Source: Undibacterium parvum (GTDB lineage: Bacteria > Pseudomonadota > Gammaproteobacteria > Burkholderiales > Burkholderiaceae_D). From it: DNA of 64,000 nucleotides. This document shows, in pieces, positions 53,613 through 62,740 of this stretch (its first letter is position 1; each line of letters starts with the position of its first letter). The notes under the pieces were generated by a model. That model searched no databases. It was not told the origin of the DNA and saw only the letters and a list, made by a program, of their open reading frames with translations. The position numbers and the translations under genes are program-made. Where the stretch lies: assembly GCF_003955735.1 (NCBI RefSeq), contig NZ_CP034464.1:2232001-2296000 (forward strand), given 5' to 3'.

Positions 53613-55613
53613 ATGAGTTTTAAGATTAGATTTTTCAGTTCTAAAGTTGTGCTGCAATGTTGCCTGTTGTTTTGTGTTGCTCTTAGTGGCGCGGCACAGG
53701 CGCAATCGAAGCAGATCCCAGCTCCCGCTTTTTTTCAAAACACGCAATTTAGTAGCGCCAGGCTGTCGCCAGATGGCACCGCTCTGGCCATGCTGATGGC
53801 CGATAAAAATGACAGAATGGTATTGGCGGTACTGGAGATTGGGCAGACACAAGCGAAGGTGATTGCTGGCTATGAAGTGCGTGATATCAGTCATTTTCAT
53901 TGGGTAAATAATTCGCGTCTGGTGTACGACTTGAGCAATCGCAAACTGGCGCAGGGAGAAAATTTCTTCGGCCCAGGCTTATATGCGGTGAATAAAGACG
54001 GTAGCGGGCGCTTGCAACTGGTGAGTCATACCCGATCATTGCAGTTGCTAAATAAGACCGATGCGCTACTGCCCTGGAATACTTTTTTCCTCGATACCGT
54101 ACATGACAGTTCATCTTCAGACATTTTTGTGATGCAAGCTGTCACCAGCAAATCCGATCAAAATACCGCGTATGACTTGTATAGGCTCAATACCAAGACC
54201 GGCAATACAGAAATGATTCAGCGCCCTGGCAAGGTGAGTCAATGGCTGATCGACAAAAAAGGTGTGCCACGAATTGCAAAAACCATAGACGGCGCCTCAA
54301 TCAAACTACAATATAAAGATCCGGATAGCGGCCTTTGGCGGGTCATTTCAGAGAGTGATTGGAGTGGCCGAAAAGATATAAACCCTGAATTTTTTAGCCC
54401 GGAAGGTGATTTGTATGTAAGCGCCTATCAAGGACAGAATTTAAGTTCATTGTATATTTTCGATCTGAAAAAAAATCAGTTAGAAACTGCACCAGTGATT
54501 TCGCTCAAAGGCTACGATTTTAATGGCAATTTTGTGTATAACACGGCGCAGAAAAAAGTGCTGGGCCTGCATTATGAAATGGGTACTGCCGCCAGTGTCT
54601 GGTTCGACGATGCCATGAAAGCGCGTCAAAAAAATATTGATACTCTGCTGCCGCACACGGTGAACCAAATCTCGATTGCCGAAGAGGCGAATGCTGCAAC
54701 CGTGCTGGTGCATTCCTTTTCTGATGTCGATCCTGGCACATGGTATTTGCACGATGAAAAAACCAATCAATTGACGCGACTGGGACGCAGTCAGCCAGGT
54801 ATTAATCCTGAACTCATGTCGGCAAAAGAACAAATCAGCTATAGCGCCAGAGATGGACTCACTATACCCGCCTACCTGACTGTACCAAAATTTAGCAGCG
54901 GAAAAAATTTACCTATGGTGATGTTAGTGCATGGCGGCCCGTATGTAAGAGGCGGCCACTGGCAATGGGATTCACAGGTGCAGTTTCTGGCCTCGCGCGG
55001 TTATGCCGTGTTAGAAGCGGATTTTAGGGGCAGTACCGGCTACGGCCAAAAGCATTTTAATGCTGGCTTAAAGCAATGGGGTTTGGCGATGCAGGACGAT
55101 ATCGCCGATGGCGTACGGTGGGCGATCGCCAAAGGAGTTGCCGACCCCAAGCGTATCTGTATAGCCGGGGGCAGTTATGGTGGTTATGCGACGCTGATGG
55201 GCTTAATTAAGGATCCACAACTGTATCGTTGCGGTATCAATTGGGTAGGTGTGACCGATATTAACCTGCTGTACGACATCCATTGGAGTGATCTCAGGGA
55301 TGAGTGGAAAAACTATGGGATGCCGGTTTTAGTTGGCGCTCAGATCAAGGATGCCGCGCAGTTAAAAGCCACTTCCCCGCTGGAACACGCAGACCAGATT
55401 AAGCAACCGCTGTTGCTGGCGTATGGCGGAGCAGATAGAAGGGTGCCGCTGCCACATGGCCAAAAATTTTATGCGGCAGTGAAAACTGGAAATCCACAAG
55501 TTGAGTGGGTCGAGTATGAAGAAGAGGGACATGGGTTCCGGCTATTAAAAAACAAACTCGATTTTTGGAACCGAGTCGAAAAATTTCTAGGCCAACACCT
55601 CGCTCCTGAATAA
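53613..55613 (+). CDS. S9-family prolyl oligopeptidase-like peptidase
   Basis: About 666 residues, exported (signal ending GAAQAQS). The N-terminal beta-propeller carries repeats such as FSSARLSPDGTALAMLMADK. The C-terminal alpha/beta hydrolase domain has the catalytic Ser in AGGSYGGYATLMG (~519), Asp in YGGADRRVPLPHG (~606) and His in EEEGHGFR (~639). It cleaves short peptides in the periplasm; dipeptidyl- or acylaminoacyl-peptidase activities are both possible. ATG 53613 is preferred over TTG 53601. A hairpin at 55626-55653 follows. Confidence 0.9.
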   Translation: MSFKIRFFSSKVVLQCCLLFCVALSGAAQAQSKQIPAPAFFQNTQFSSARLSPDGTALAMLMADKNDRMVLAVLEIGQTQAKVIAGYEVRDISHFHWVNNSRLVYDLSNRKLAQGENFFGPGLYAVNKDGSGRLQLVSHTRSLQLLNKTDALLPWNTFFLDTVHDSSSSDIFVMQAVTSKSDQNTAYDLYRLNTKTGNTEMIQRPGKVSQWLIDKKGVPRIAKTIDGASIKLQYKDPDSGLWRVISESDWSGRKDINPEFFSPEGDLYVSAYQGQNLSSLYIFDLKKNQLETAPVISLKGYDFNGNFVYNTAQKKVLGLHYEMGTAASVWFDDAMKARQKNIDTLLPHTVNQISIAEEANAATVLVHSFSDVDPGTWYLHDEKTNQLTRLGRSQPGINPELMSAKEQISYSARDGLTIPAYLTVPKFSSGKNLPMVMLVHGGPYVRGGHWQWDSQVQFLASRGYAVLEADFRGSTGYGQKHFNAGLKQWGLAMQDDIADGVRWAIAKGVADPKRICIAGGSYGGYATLMGLIKDPQLYRCGINWVGVTDINLLYDIHWSDLRDEWKNYGMPVLVGAQIKDAAQLKATSPLEHADQIKQPLLLAYGGADRRVPLPHGQKFYAAVKTGNPQVEWVEYEEEGHGFRLLKNKLDFWNRVEKFLGQHLAPE

Positions 55614-55625
55614 ATCAGCCCCAGA

Positions 55626-55653
55626 CACAGCCCGTGCGGTAACACGGGCTGTG
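55626..55653 (+). terminator. hairpin after the S9 peptidase gene
   Basis: CACAGCCCGTG pairs perfectly with CACGGGCTGTG (11 bp, 6-nt loop). Only a weak T tract follows, so termination may be partial. Confidence 0.7.
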
Positions 55654-55761
55654 AGCTTGTTACATGGCGTTACTAAACTTTTATTAAAAACTGCAATAGA
55701 CGACAACGAAAAAGCCGGGCATGCGTTGTATCCTGATAAAAAATATATCGGAGCCTATTCC

Positions 55762-57390
55762 ATGTCAGTTCTATTTCAGCGGCGCGTGCGCTGTGCCCTC
55801 AGTTGTGTCACTTTGGGCCTGTTGGTGGCCTGCAGTACGGCCAGCAAACCGCACACCGCACGCCCCTTGCCGGCTGTTGCGGCAGCGCCCGCCATCGTCA
55901 AAACCGTCGCGCCCGTTTATGCTGCGCCTGGCGCTACCCTGCAAGCGGCTAAAGTCGACCCTGACAAACTCTTGAACCGGATTAGCTGGGGCGCGAACGC
56001 CTCCACCTCCGCTGCCTTGCAGACGCTAGGCATGGATCTGTATCTGGATCAACAATTACATCGCCCTAGCGCCGTCTTGCCAGCGACGATACAGGCGCAG
56101 ATTGATGGCATGACGATAGGCCAGCAGCCGTTTGCGCAAATGATGGTCGCGCTGGAAGCGCAAAAAGAAGCGGCGGTGCAAAAGAAAGGCAGCGATGACA
56201 CGCTACGCAAAGCCTATCAACAAGAGTTGAACCGACTGGCGCGTGAAGCGGCCTCGCGCTCCTTGCTGCGTGCCGTGTATTCGCCCGCGCAATTGCAAGA
56301 GCAGATGGTGTGGTTCTGGATGAATCACTTCAATATCTCGAATCAAAAACAAAATCTGCGTGCCATGCTGGGTGACTTTGAAGAACAGGCGATACGCCCC
56401 TATGCCTTAGAGAATTTCCGCGATTTATTACGCGCCACCGTGATGCATCCGGCCATGTTGCGCTATCTCGACAATGAGCATAATGCAGTCGGCCGTATCA
56501 ACGAAAATTATGCGCGTGAACTGATGGAATTGCACACCATGGGCGTAGGCAGTGGTTACAGTCAAAACGATGTGCAGGAATTGGCTCGCGTCTTGACCGG
56601 CGTGGGTATTAATCTCAGTTCAAGCGCACCGCATTTGCGTCCTGAGCTGCAAAAGGCCTACGTCAGAAAAGGCTTGTTCGAATTTAATCCCAAACGCCAT
56701 GATTTTGGCGACAAACAGTTGCTAGGCAAGCGCATACGCGGACGTGGTTTGGCGGAGTTGGATGAGACCATCAATTTACTCAGCAGGCAGCCAGCGACCG
56801 CACGTTTCATTAGCCGAAAATTGGCGCTGTATTTTGTCTCGGATAGCCCCAGCCCGGCTTTGATTGAAGGCATGGCACAGAGTTTTCTACGCAGCGACGG
56901 CGATATCCCGTCGGTGCTCAAAACCATGTTCGAAACCCCAGAATTTGCCGCCTCACTAGGCCTTAAATTTAAAGACCCGCTGCATTATGTGATTGCAAGC
57001 GTACGACTGGCTTACGATGGCGCTAGTATCGTCAATACCTTGCCCATGCTGAATTGGTTGAATAGTCTAGGACAGCAAAGCAACGGGCACCAGACGCCAG
57101 ATGGTTACTCTTTGGAGGAAAGCAGTTGGGCTAGCCCGGCGCAAATGGCCAGCCGTTTCGATATCGCCAAAACCATCGCCGCTGGCAGTCCGGGGCTATT
57201 TCGTAGTGAAAATTCAGAGCTAAAGGTCGCTGCGAAAGATTTGCCACGTCCCGCTCTGGCAAATTCTGAGTATGTGAAAAATTGGGTGAAAAAATTTAGC
57301 CCGCAGTCTCAGCAGGCGCTACAGCAAGCCGGTTCGCCGCAAGAATGGGCCGCATTTTTTCTGGCAAGCCCAGAGATGATGCGGCGTTAA
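55762..57390 (+). CDS. DUF1800 family lipoprotein
   Basis: A 542-residue protein with a lipoprotein signal (CVTLGLLVACST). The DUF1800 region begins with LLNRISWGAN and includes MVWFWMNHFNIS, ENFRDLLRATVMHPAMLRYL, NENYARELMELHTMGVGSGY and the Trp-Ala-rich end. DUF1800 proteins are almost always encoded next to DUF1501 proteins; the biochemical role is unknown. ATG 55762 is chosen for GGAG at a good distance and for the lipobox. The DUF1501 gene follows after a repeat element. Confidence 0.9.
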   Translation: MSVLFQRRVRCALSCVTLGLLVACSTASKPHTARPLPAVAAAPAIVKTVAPVYAAPGATLQAAKVDPDKLLNRISWGANASTSAALQTLGMDLYLDQQLHRPSAVLPATIQAQIDGMTIGQQPFAQMMVALEAQKEAAVQKKGSDDTLRKAYQQELNRLAREAASRSLLRAVYSPAQLQEQMVWFWMNHFNISNQKQNLRAMLGDFEEQAIRPYALENFRDLLRATVMHPAMLRYLDNEHNAVGRINENYARELMELHTMGVGSGYSQNDVQELARVLTGVGINLSSSAPHLRPELQKAYVRKGLFEFNPKRHDFGDKQLLGKRIRGRGLAELDETINLLSRQPATARFISRKLALYFVSDSPSPALIEGMAQSFLRSDGDIPSVLKTMFETPEFAASLGLKFKDPLHYVIASVRLAYDGASIVNTLPMLNWLNSLGQQSNGHQTPDGYSLEESSWASPAQMASRFDIAKTIAAGSPGLFRSENSELKVAAKDLPRPALANSEYVKNWVKKFSPQSQQALQQAGSPQEWAAFFLASPEMMRR

Positions 57391-57407
57391 ATTCAATTTA
57401 AAAACTC

Positions 57408-57513
57408 TTAGGACTTACGCAAAATTGTCCCAGCTAGGCGTGTCGCCGAAGACAGTACTTTAGTACGACAAGGCGGCTACAACAACGTTTGGGCGGTTTT
57501 ACGTAAGTCCTAA
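57408..57513 (+). repeat. MITE-like element B, copy 2
   Basis: TTAGGACTTACGCAAAA at the left and the complementary TTTTACGTAAGTCCTAA at the right enclose 106 bp that match 32828-32932 in inverted orientation. It sits in the 146-bp gap between the DUF1800 and DUF1501 genes, so it must be transcribed with them or separate them. Confidence 0.85.
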
Positions 57514-57536
57514 CTCTTTAATTTCGAGGCTATTTT

Positions 57537-58733
57537 ATGAATCGACGTGAACTACTCAAGGCTGCAGCCGCACTCAGTGCCAGCACGCTTAGCAGCCGTT
57601 TGTTGGCCGCGCCTGCAACCCAGAATAAGTTGTTGATGGTGTTTTTACGCGGCGCTTACGATGCCAGCAATCTATTAATCCCGACCTCAAGTAATTTTTA
57701 CTATGAGGCCAGACCAAATATCGCCATCGCCAAACCGAGTGAGTCGCTAGACAGTGCCTTATTACTGGATGCCGATTGGGGCCTGCATCCAGCCCTGCGT
57801 ACCAGCATCTACCCGATGTTCCAAAAAGGCGAGGCGGCGTTTATCCCGTTTGCCGGCACCGATGATGTATCGCGCAGCCATTTTGAAACTCAAGACAGCA
57901 TAGAGTTGGGGCAGCCACTCAATACTACCCGCAACTTACATTCGGGATTTTTAAACCGGCTGGCAGCGCAACTCAATGGTGCGGCAGCGATGTCATTCAC
58001 CGATCAATTACCTTTGATTATGCAAGGCAGTCAGCAGATTGCTAATGCGGGCTTGCGAGTAAAAGGTAAAAATTCTATGGATGCGCGGCAAAGCGCCATC
58101 ATCAGCGCTATGTATGGGCAAACAGGGCTGGCACAACAAGTGAGCGAGGGATTTGCGGTGCGTGATGAGGTAATGCGCAGCCAGCAGCAAGCCGAGCAAA
58201 ATGAAATGATGCAGGCAGACCGGAATGCGCTCTCGACCAAGGGCTTTGAGTTGGAAGCACGACGGGTCGCCAAATTGATGCGCGATAAGTATGCGCTGGG
58301 CTTTATCGATGTCGGCGGTTGGGATACCCATGTCAATCAGGGCGGAGCAAGCGGGGCGCTGGCGAATAAGTTTGAAGAACTTGGCCGTGGTCTGGCCGCT
58401 TATCAGCAAGAAATGGGGACGAGCTGGCGCAATACCACGGTGGTGGTAATCAGTGAATTTGGCCGCACCTTTCGCGAAAATGGCAAGCGCGGCACCGACC
58501 ACGGGCATGGTAGCGTGTACTGGGTGCTGGGTGGCGGCATCAAGGGCGGCCGCATCGTCGGTGAGCAAGTCAGGCTAGAGCCGGGCAAGCTCTTTCAAAA
58601 CCGCGATTACCCGGTCTTGAACGAATATCGCGCCGTGCTGGGCGGTCTGTTTTCCGGGATTTTCGGTTTGAATGAAAAACAATTACAAGAAATTTTTGTA
58701 GGGGTGAAAGCGCGTGATTTCGGCTTGATTTAA
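57537..58733 (+). CDS. DUF1501 family protein with Tat-type signal
   Basis: A 398-residue alkaline-phosphatase-superfamily protein. The N-terminus MNRRELLKAAAALSAS is a twin-arginine signal. The body has FLRGAYDASNLLIPTSS, the FAGTDDVSRSHFETQDSIE metal-site region, YALGFIDVGGWDTHVNQGG and VVVISEFGRTFRENGKRGTDHGHG. These residues resemble the metal-binding pattern of sulfatases and phosphatases. Family members pair with DUF1800 partners; export as a folded metalloprotein fits the Tat signal. The substrate is unknown. Confidence 0.9.
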   Translation: MNRRELLKAAAALSASTLSSRLLAAPATQNKLLMVFLRGAYDASNLLIPTSSNFYYEARPNIAIAKPSESLDSALLLDADWGLHPALRTSIYPMFQKGEAAFIPFAGTDDVSRSHFETQDSIELGQPLNTTRNLHSGFLNRLAAQLNGAAAMSFTDQLPLIMQGSQQIANAGLRVKGKNSMDARQSAIISAMYGQTGLAQQVSEGFAVRDEVMRSQQQAEQNEMMQADRNALSTKGFELEARRVAKLMRDKYALGFIDVGGWDTHVNQGGASGALANKFEELGRGLAAYQQEMGTSWRNTTVVVISEFGRTFRENGKRGTDHGHGSVYWVLGGGIKGGRIVGEQVRLEPGKLFQNRDYPVLNEYRAVLGGLFSGIFGLNEKQLQEIFVGVKARDFGLI

Positions 58734-58874
58734 GAGCCAGGATGAAGTTTTTAAGTAGGGAAGAAGTGCAGCTGAAAATTTTCTTATTTAGCCACATAGC
58801 GCTTGCGACAAAAAACTAGGCAATTCGACAAAATCATGGAATGATCGGGCACCGCAAATTTTCTGTGAGTCGCC

Positions 58875-60350
58875 ATGCTGAAACGAATTTTTCTATTTGT
58901 AGTGATGTTGTTGCTGATCCTGGTGGCTGTGCTGGGCTTTAATACGCTACGCCACACATCGAAACAAATTGCGGTGACGCCGCCCGTGGTGCTGAGTTTG
59001 GATCAGGATGCAGTGGCGCAGCGTTTGGCTACAGCGCTACGTTTTCAAACGATTTCGCATCAGGGCCAGCCCGATGCGGCCATCGCAGAATTCAAAAAAA
59101 TGCATGCGCATATGCAGCAGGCTTTTCCCTTAATCCACAGCAAACTTAAACGCGAAACTGTGGGCGCGGCAAGTTTGCTGTACACCTGGCAAGGCAGTGA
59201 TTCCAAGGCCAAGCCCTTACTCTTAATGGCGCATCAGGATGTGGTGCCTATCGCCGTAGCGACCGAAGCAAACTGGCAACAGCCGCCGTTTGATGGCGTC
59301 ATCAAAGACGGCTATATCTGGGGTCGTGGCTCCTGGGATGATAAGGGTAATTTATTCGCGATCATGGAAGCAGTAGAAACGCTGCTGGCAAGCGGCTTTC
59401 AACCGCGTCAGACCATCTATCTGGGCTTCGGTCATGATGAAGAAGTGGGCGGCCTGCAAGGTGGACAGGCCATCGCTGCGCTATTGCAGTCGCGTGCGAT
59501 CCAGCTCGACTACGTGCTGGACGAGGGTTTGCTGATTACCGAAGGCATACTCAAAGGCCTGGACCAATCAGCCGCTCTGATCGGTATCGCGGAAAAAGGC
59601 TATGCAACGCTAGAGCTGAGTCTGGATGCCACGCCTGGACACTCTTCCATGCCGCCGCAAAAGACCGCGATAGGCATGATGAGTCTGGCTTTGGCGCGGC
59701 TAGAGGAACAGCAATTTCCGGCCCAGATACAGGGTGTTGCACTTGATATGTTTGAGACTATCGCGCCTGAGATGAATGGTGTGAACCGGATCTTGCTGTC
59801 GAATCTATGGCTATTTCGGCCTCTGGTGCAGCGTGAGTTAGTTAAAGGCGGCAGCACCAACGCGATGCTGCGCACCACCACCGCACTGACCGTGGTACAT
59901 GCAGGCAATAAAGATAATGTCTTACCCGGACATATCGAAGCGAGCGTGAATTTCCGCACTTTGCCGGGCGATACCCAGGCCACGGTGCTACAGCATGTGA
60001 AACAGGTGGTGGCAAATGAGGCGATTAAGCTCAAGACCGCAGCGGGGAATTCCGAACCATCACGCGTCTCGCCTATCGATAGCGCCGCCTATCGCCGGCT
60101 CAATACCACGATACGCGAAGTATTTGCCAATACCATCGTGGCGCCTGGGCTAATGTTAGGTGCCACCGATTCGCGCTATTTTGATGGTTTGAGTGAAAAT
60201 ATCTTCAAATTCTCTCCGGTGCGCGCCAGCGCAGACGATTTACCACGCTTTCATGGTACAAATGAAAGAATATCTGTTAAGAACTACGCAGAGATGATAA
60301 GGTTTTATCACCAGTTACTGACGAACGGTAATCGGGTCGCTGCTCAGTGA
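58875..60350 (+). CDS. M20-family metallopeptidase (PM20D1/carboxypeptidase-like)
   Basis: A 491-residue zinc peptidase with an N-terminal membrane anchor (IFLFVVMLLLILVAVLGF). The metal ligands are visible: LLMAHQDVVP, GRGSWDDKGNLFAIMEAVE, FGHDEEVGGLQGGQ and a C-terminal histidine in LPRFHGTNERI. A dimerisation insert lies near PGHSSMPPQKTAIG. Members hydrolyse N-acyl amino acids or dipeptides in the periplasm. Transcribed alone. Confidence 0.9.
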   Translation: MLKRIFLFVVMLLLILVAVLGFNTLRHTSKQIAVTPPVVLSLDQDAVAQRLATALRFQTISHQGQPDAAIAEFKKMHAHMQQAFPLIHSKLKRETVGAASLLYTWQGSDSKAKPLLLMAHQDVVPIAVATEANWQQPPFDGVIKDGYIWGRGSWDDKGNLFAIMEAVETLLASGFQPRQTIYLGFGHDEEVGGLQGGQAIAALLQSRAIQLDYVLDEGLLITEGILKGLDQSAALIGIAEKGYATLELSLDATPGHSSMPPQKTAIGMMSLALARLEEQQFPAQIQGVALDMFETIAPEMNGVNRILLSNLWLFRPLVQRELVKGGSTNAMLRTTTALTVVHAGNKDNVLPGHIEASVNFRTLPGDTQATVLQHVKQVVANEAIKLKTAAGNSEPSRVSPIDSAAYRRLNTTIREVFANTIVAPGLMLGATDSRYFDGLSENIFKFSPVRASADDLPRFHGTNERISVKNYAEMIRFYHQLLTNGNRVAAQ

Positions 60351-60409
60351 GGCGACAGGCAAGATCAACGATGATTGTCTAATTTTATTCCGTAAACAGA
60401 GGAGCATGC

Positions 60410-60658
60410 ATGATGAAAAAAGCTATTTTGGCAAGCAGTCTGATGCTGTTATCCGCCACCAGTTGGGCTGCAACGACGTCCTGTGAGGATTTAAAAACGA
60501 AAATTGAGACGAAACTGGCAGGCAAGGGCGTCAGCAATTACAGTTTGGAAGTCGCACCCAAAGGCACAGAAACCAAAGAGCGCGTGGTCGGCAATTGCGA
60601 CGGCGGAAAAAACATCATCATTTATCACAAGACTGCCGCGAAAAAAGCTGCAGCCTGA
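60410..60658 (+). CDS. DUF1161 family small exported protein
   Basis: An 82-residue protein. Signal: MMKKAILASSLMLLSATSWA. The mature part begins TTSCEDLKTKIETKLAGKGV and has VVGNCDGGKNIIIYHK; the two cysteines probably form a disulphide. Members are periplasmic and of unknown function. ATG 60413 is an equally good start; GAGGAG lies just upstream. Confidence 0.85.
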   Translation: MMKKAILASSLMLLSATSWAATTSCEDLKTKIETKLAGKGVSNYSLEVAPKGTETKERVVGNCDGGKNIIIYHKTAAKKAAA

Positions 60659-60736
60659 GGGTACGACGAGAGGCTGGCAAACGCTGGTTTCTCGGTTTTC
60701 TAAGTCGCAGTATTAAAGTGGCGATTGCGGCCTATT

Positions 60737-61207
60737 TTAGCTACGCTTACTACGAAATATCTTCAATCCTTTAGCCGCCTGCGCCCGCACAGCGTTTTTT
60801 ACCAGCGGCGTCCAACCCAAGAGTACTCCCTTGATTCCTAGCGCCTGACGGGCCCATTTCCATAAATCGAAGTGATCTGTGTGGCGAATAATTCTGCCGT
60901 TTCTGAACACAAAGCTTGCTTGGATATCGTTGACCACGATGCTTCCGGTTTGCGAAAACGTATACGTGGCGATCCAGTGCGCCTGGCCTTTTTTTTCGTC
61001 CGCCGTAATGCCGTCAAACACCAGCGAGAAATCTTGCGCTTTGCTAGTCAACATGCGCCACATATCGGCCGCCTCATTACCCTGCAAATTCGGAAAAACC
61101 GGGTCGGAAAATTGTACGTCGTCGGCGTAACAGAGCGCCATGGTCTCGGCGTCTAGCTGTTGAAAGGCGGTATAAAATTTTTCAATTAAGGCGGCATTGT
61201 TATGCAT
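60737..61207 (-). CDS. SnoaL/NTF2-like family protein
   Basis: A 156-residue protein of the NTF2-like fold: NAALIEKFYTAFQQLDAETM, YADDVQFSDPVFPNLQG, a central IATYTFSQTGSIVVND and FRNGRIIRHTDHFDLWKWARQ. The closing signature resembles SnoaL-like isomerases. It may bind a small hydrophobic ligand. The gene starts 2 bp after the next lipoprotein gene on the same strand, so they are probably one operon. Confidence 0.82.
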   Translation of the reverse strand: MHNNAALIEKFYTAFQQLDAETMALCYADDVQFSDPVFPNLQGNEAADMWRMLTSKAQDFSLVFDGITADEKKGQAHWIATYTFSQTGSIVVNDIQASFVFRNGRIIRHTDHFDLWKWARQALGIKGVLLGWTPLVKNAVRAQAAKGLKIFRSKRS

Positions 61208-61209
61208 GA

Positions 61210-61599
61210 CTAGGGTTTCGCTGATTTTTTAGATGACTTAGATTTTTCACTGGCGCTGGCCTCTTCGCTCGCTTTAGCCGCGGCACTACTGGCTTCCTCT
61301 GCCGCAGCTTTGGCCGCTGCTGCACTGGTATCAGGTTTGACTTCTTCTATCTTATTTTCACGCATGTAGTCGTTCATTTCCTTCCAACCGGCAAAAACCG
61401 CGGCGCGGGATGCATCCGGATTTTGTGTATAGCAATCTTCTACGCCGCGCCCGGCGTGGCGGCAGGCGCTGCCGGTGGCGCGCGCATCGGCTTCTTTGGC
61501 GGCCGCGTCTTTAGCCGGATCAGCCAGACCCAGGCGATCGCAAGCGCTCAGCATGCACAGAGAAAACAGGGGAAATAGTAAAGCGGAACGTAGCAACAT
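61210..61599 (-). CDS. small lipoprotein with Ala/Ser/Lys-rich tail
   Basis: 129 residues with lipobox LSAC (FSLCMLSACDRLG). A short conserved core follows with two Cys: GSACRHAGRGVEDCYTQNPD and AAVFAGWKEMNDYM. The last 45 residues are almost only Ala, Ser, Glu and Lys and probably disordered. ATG 61599 is chosen for the signal; the frame continues 10 codons upstream. Function unknown. Confidence 0.7.
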   Translation of the reverse strand: MLLRSALLFPLFSLCMLSACDRLGLADPAKDAAAKEADARATGSACRHAGRGVEDCYTQNPDASRAAVFAGWKEMNDYMRENKIEEVKPDTSAAAAKAAAEEASSAAAKASEEASASEKSKSSKKSAKP

Positions 61600-61760
61600 G
61601 AAGGCACCAGTGAGTGTTAGGACTTGCATTCGCCAATGGGGCGACTTAGTGCGTAGTGTAGACCAGAAATGCTCGCGCAGAATAGGGGAATGCGCGCAAT
61701 TGTTGCGCTAAACTAGTATCATGCGCACTCTGCTCGCTCTCCCTTATGAGGAATCAATTT

Positions 61761-62708
61761 ATGTTAAGCGGCATCTTGGCCGCACTCGCTGCTGGCTTGC
61801 TTTGGGGTCTGGTTTTCATCACGCCTTTATTATTGCCCGATTACCCTGGCCTGATTTTATCGTTTGGCCGGTATACCGCATTTGGCCTGATCGCCCTGCT
61901 TCCGGCTTGGTTCGATCGCCAGCGCATTGCGCGCTTACGTAGACAGGATTGGCTGGCGGCACTCAAGCTGGCACTGGTCGGCAATGTGATTTATTACGCT
62001 GCCTTGGCAAGCGCCATACAATTGGCGGACGCGCCCTTGCCAACCATGTTGATCGGCACGCTGCCAGTGGTGATCGCGATATGCTCGAATTGGTCACCGC
62101 AGCACGCCAGCGAGGGCATCGCCTGGAAAAAACTGGCACTGCCCTTATTGTGTATTTTTATAGGTCTGATGCTGGTCAATGCGGCCGAATTACGCCATCT
62201 GGATGGCCAGCGTAGCCTGAGCCAATATCTGCAGGGCGGGTTGATCGCACTGTTGGCAGTGGCCGCCTGGACCTGGTATCCGATCATGAATGCGCGTTAC
62301 ATGAAGGTCTACACGCATATTAGTGCCAGCACCTGGGCCACCGCTCAGGGTTTGATGACACTGCCGCTGGCGCTGCTAGGTCTAGCGGGCTACGCCTTGT
62401 TTGCCCAACTGTATGCGGCACCGGGTGGCTATGCTTTTCCCTTGGGCAGCGCGCCGGCTAAATTTATCGCGGCGATGTTGATCTTGGGCTTTGCCGCCTC
62501 CTGGTTGGGCACGCTATTCTGGAATCACGCCAGTAAAAAATTGCCGACTAGCCTGGCTGGACAACTAATCGTGTTTGAAACTTTGTCTGCTCTGCTGTAC
62601 ACGTTTATCTTGCGCGGCGAGTTCCCGGCGAAGCAGATACTACTAGGGGTATGCCTATTGTGCCTGGGGGTTGCGCTTGCAGTACGTGCGTTTAAACAGC
62701 AACATTAA
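61761..62708 (+). CDS. DMT-superfamily EamA transporter
   Basis: A 315-residue inner-membrane protein with about 10 transmembrane helices arranged as two EamA repeats. The first contains AALAAGLLWGLVFITPLLLP and LIALLPAW, the second FAASWLGTLFWNHASKKL and LAGQLIVFETLSALLY. Such carriers export amino acids or metabolites. ATG 61761 has AGGA 8 nt upstream; ATG 61746 is an alternative. The gene ends at a terminator shared with the convergent kinase. Confidence 0.88.
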   Translation: MLSGILAALAAGLLWGLVFITPLLLPDYPGLILSFGRYTAFGLIALLPAWFDRQRIARLRRQDWLAALKLALVGNVIYYAALASAIQLADAPLPTMLIGTLPVVIAICSNWSPQHASEGIAWKKLALPLLCIFIGLMLVNAAELRHLDGQRSLSQYLQGGLIALLAVAAWTWYPIMNARYMKVYTHISASTWATAQGLMTLPLALLGLAGYALFAQLYAAPGGYAFPLGSAPAKFIAAMLILGFAASWLGTLFWNHASKKLPTSLAGQLIVFETLSALLYTFILRGEFPAKQILLGVCLLCLGVALAVRAFKQQH

Positions 62709-62716
62709 GGATACTC

Positions 62717-62740
62717 CCCTAAAAATAGAGATTTTTAGGG
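62717..62740. terminator. hairpin between the transporter and sensor kinase genes
   Basis: CCCTAAAAAT pairs perfectly with ATTTTTAGGG around AGAG. The A/T-rich stem serves both convergent genes; the right arm overlaps the kinase stop codon. Confidence 0.7.
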
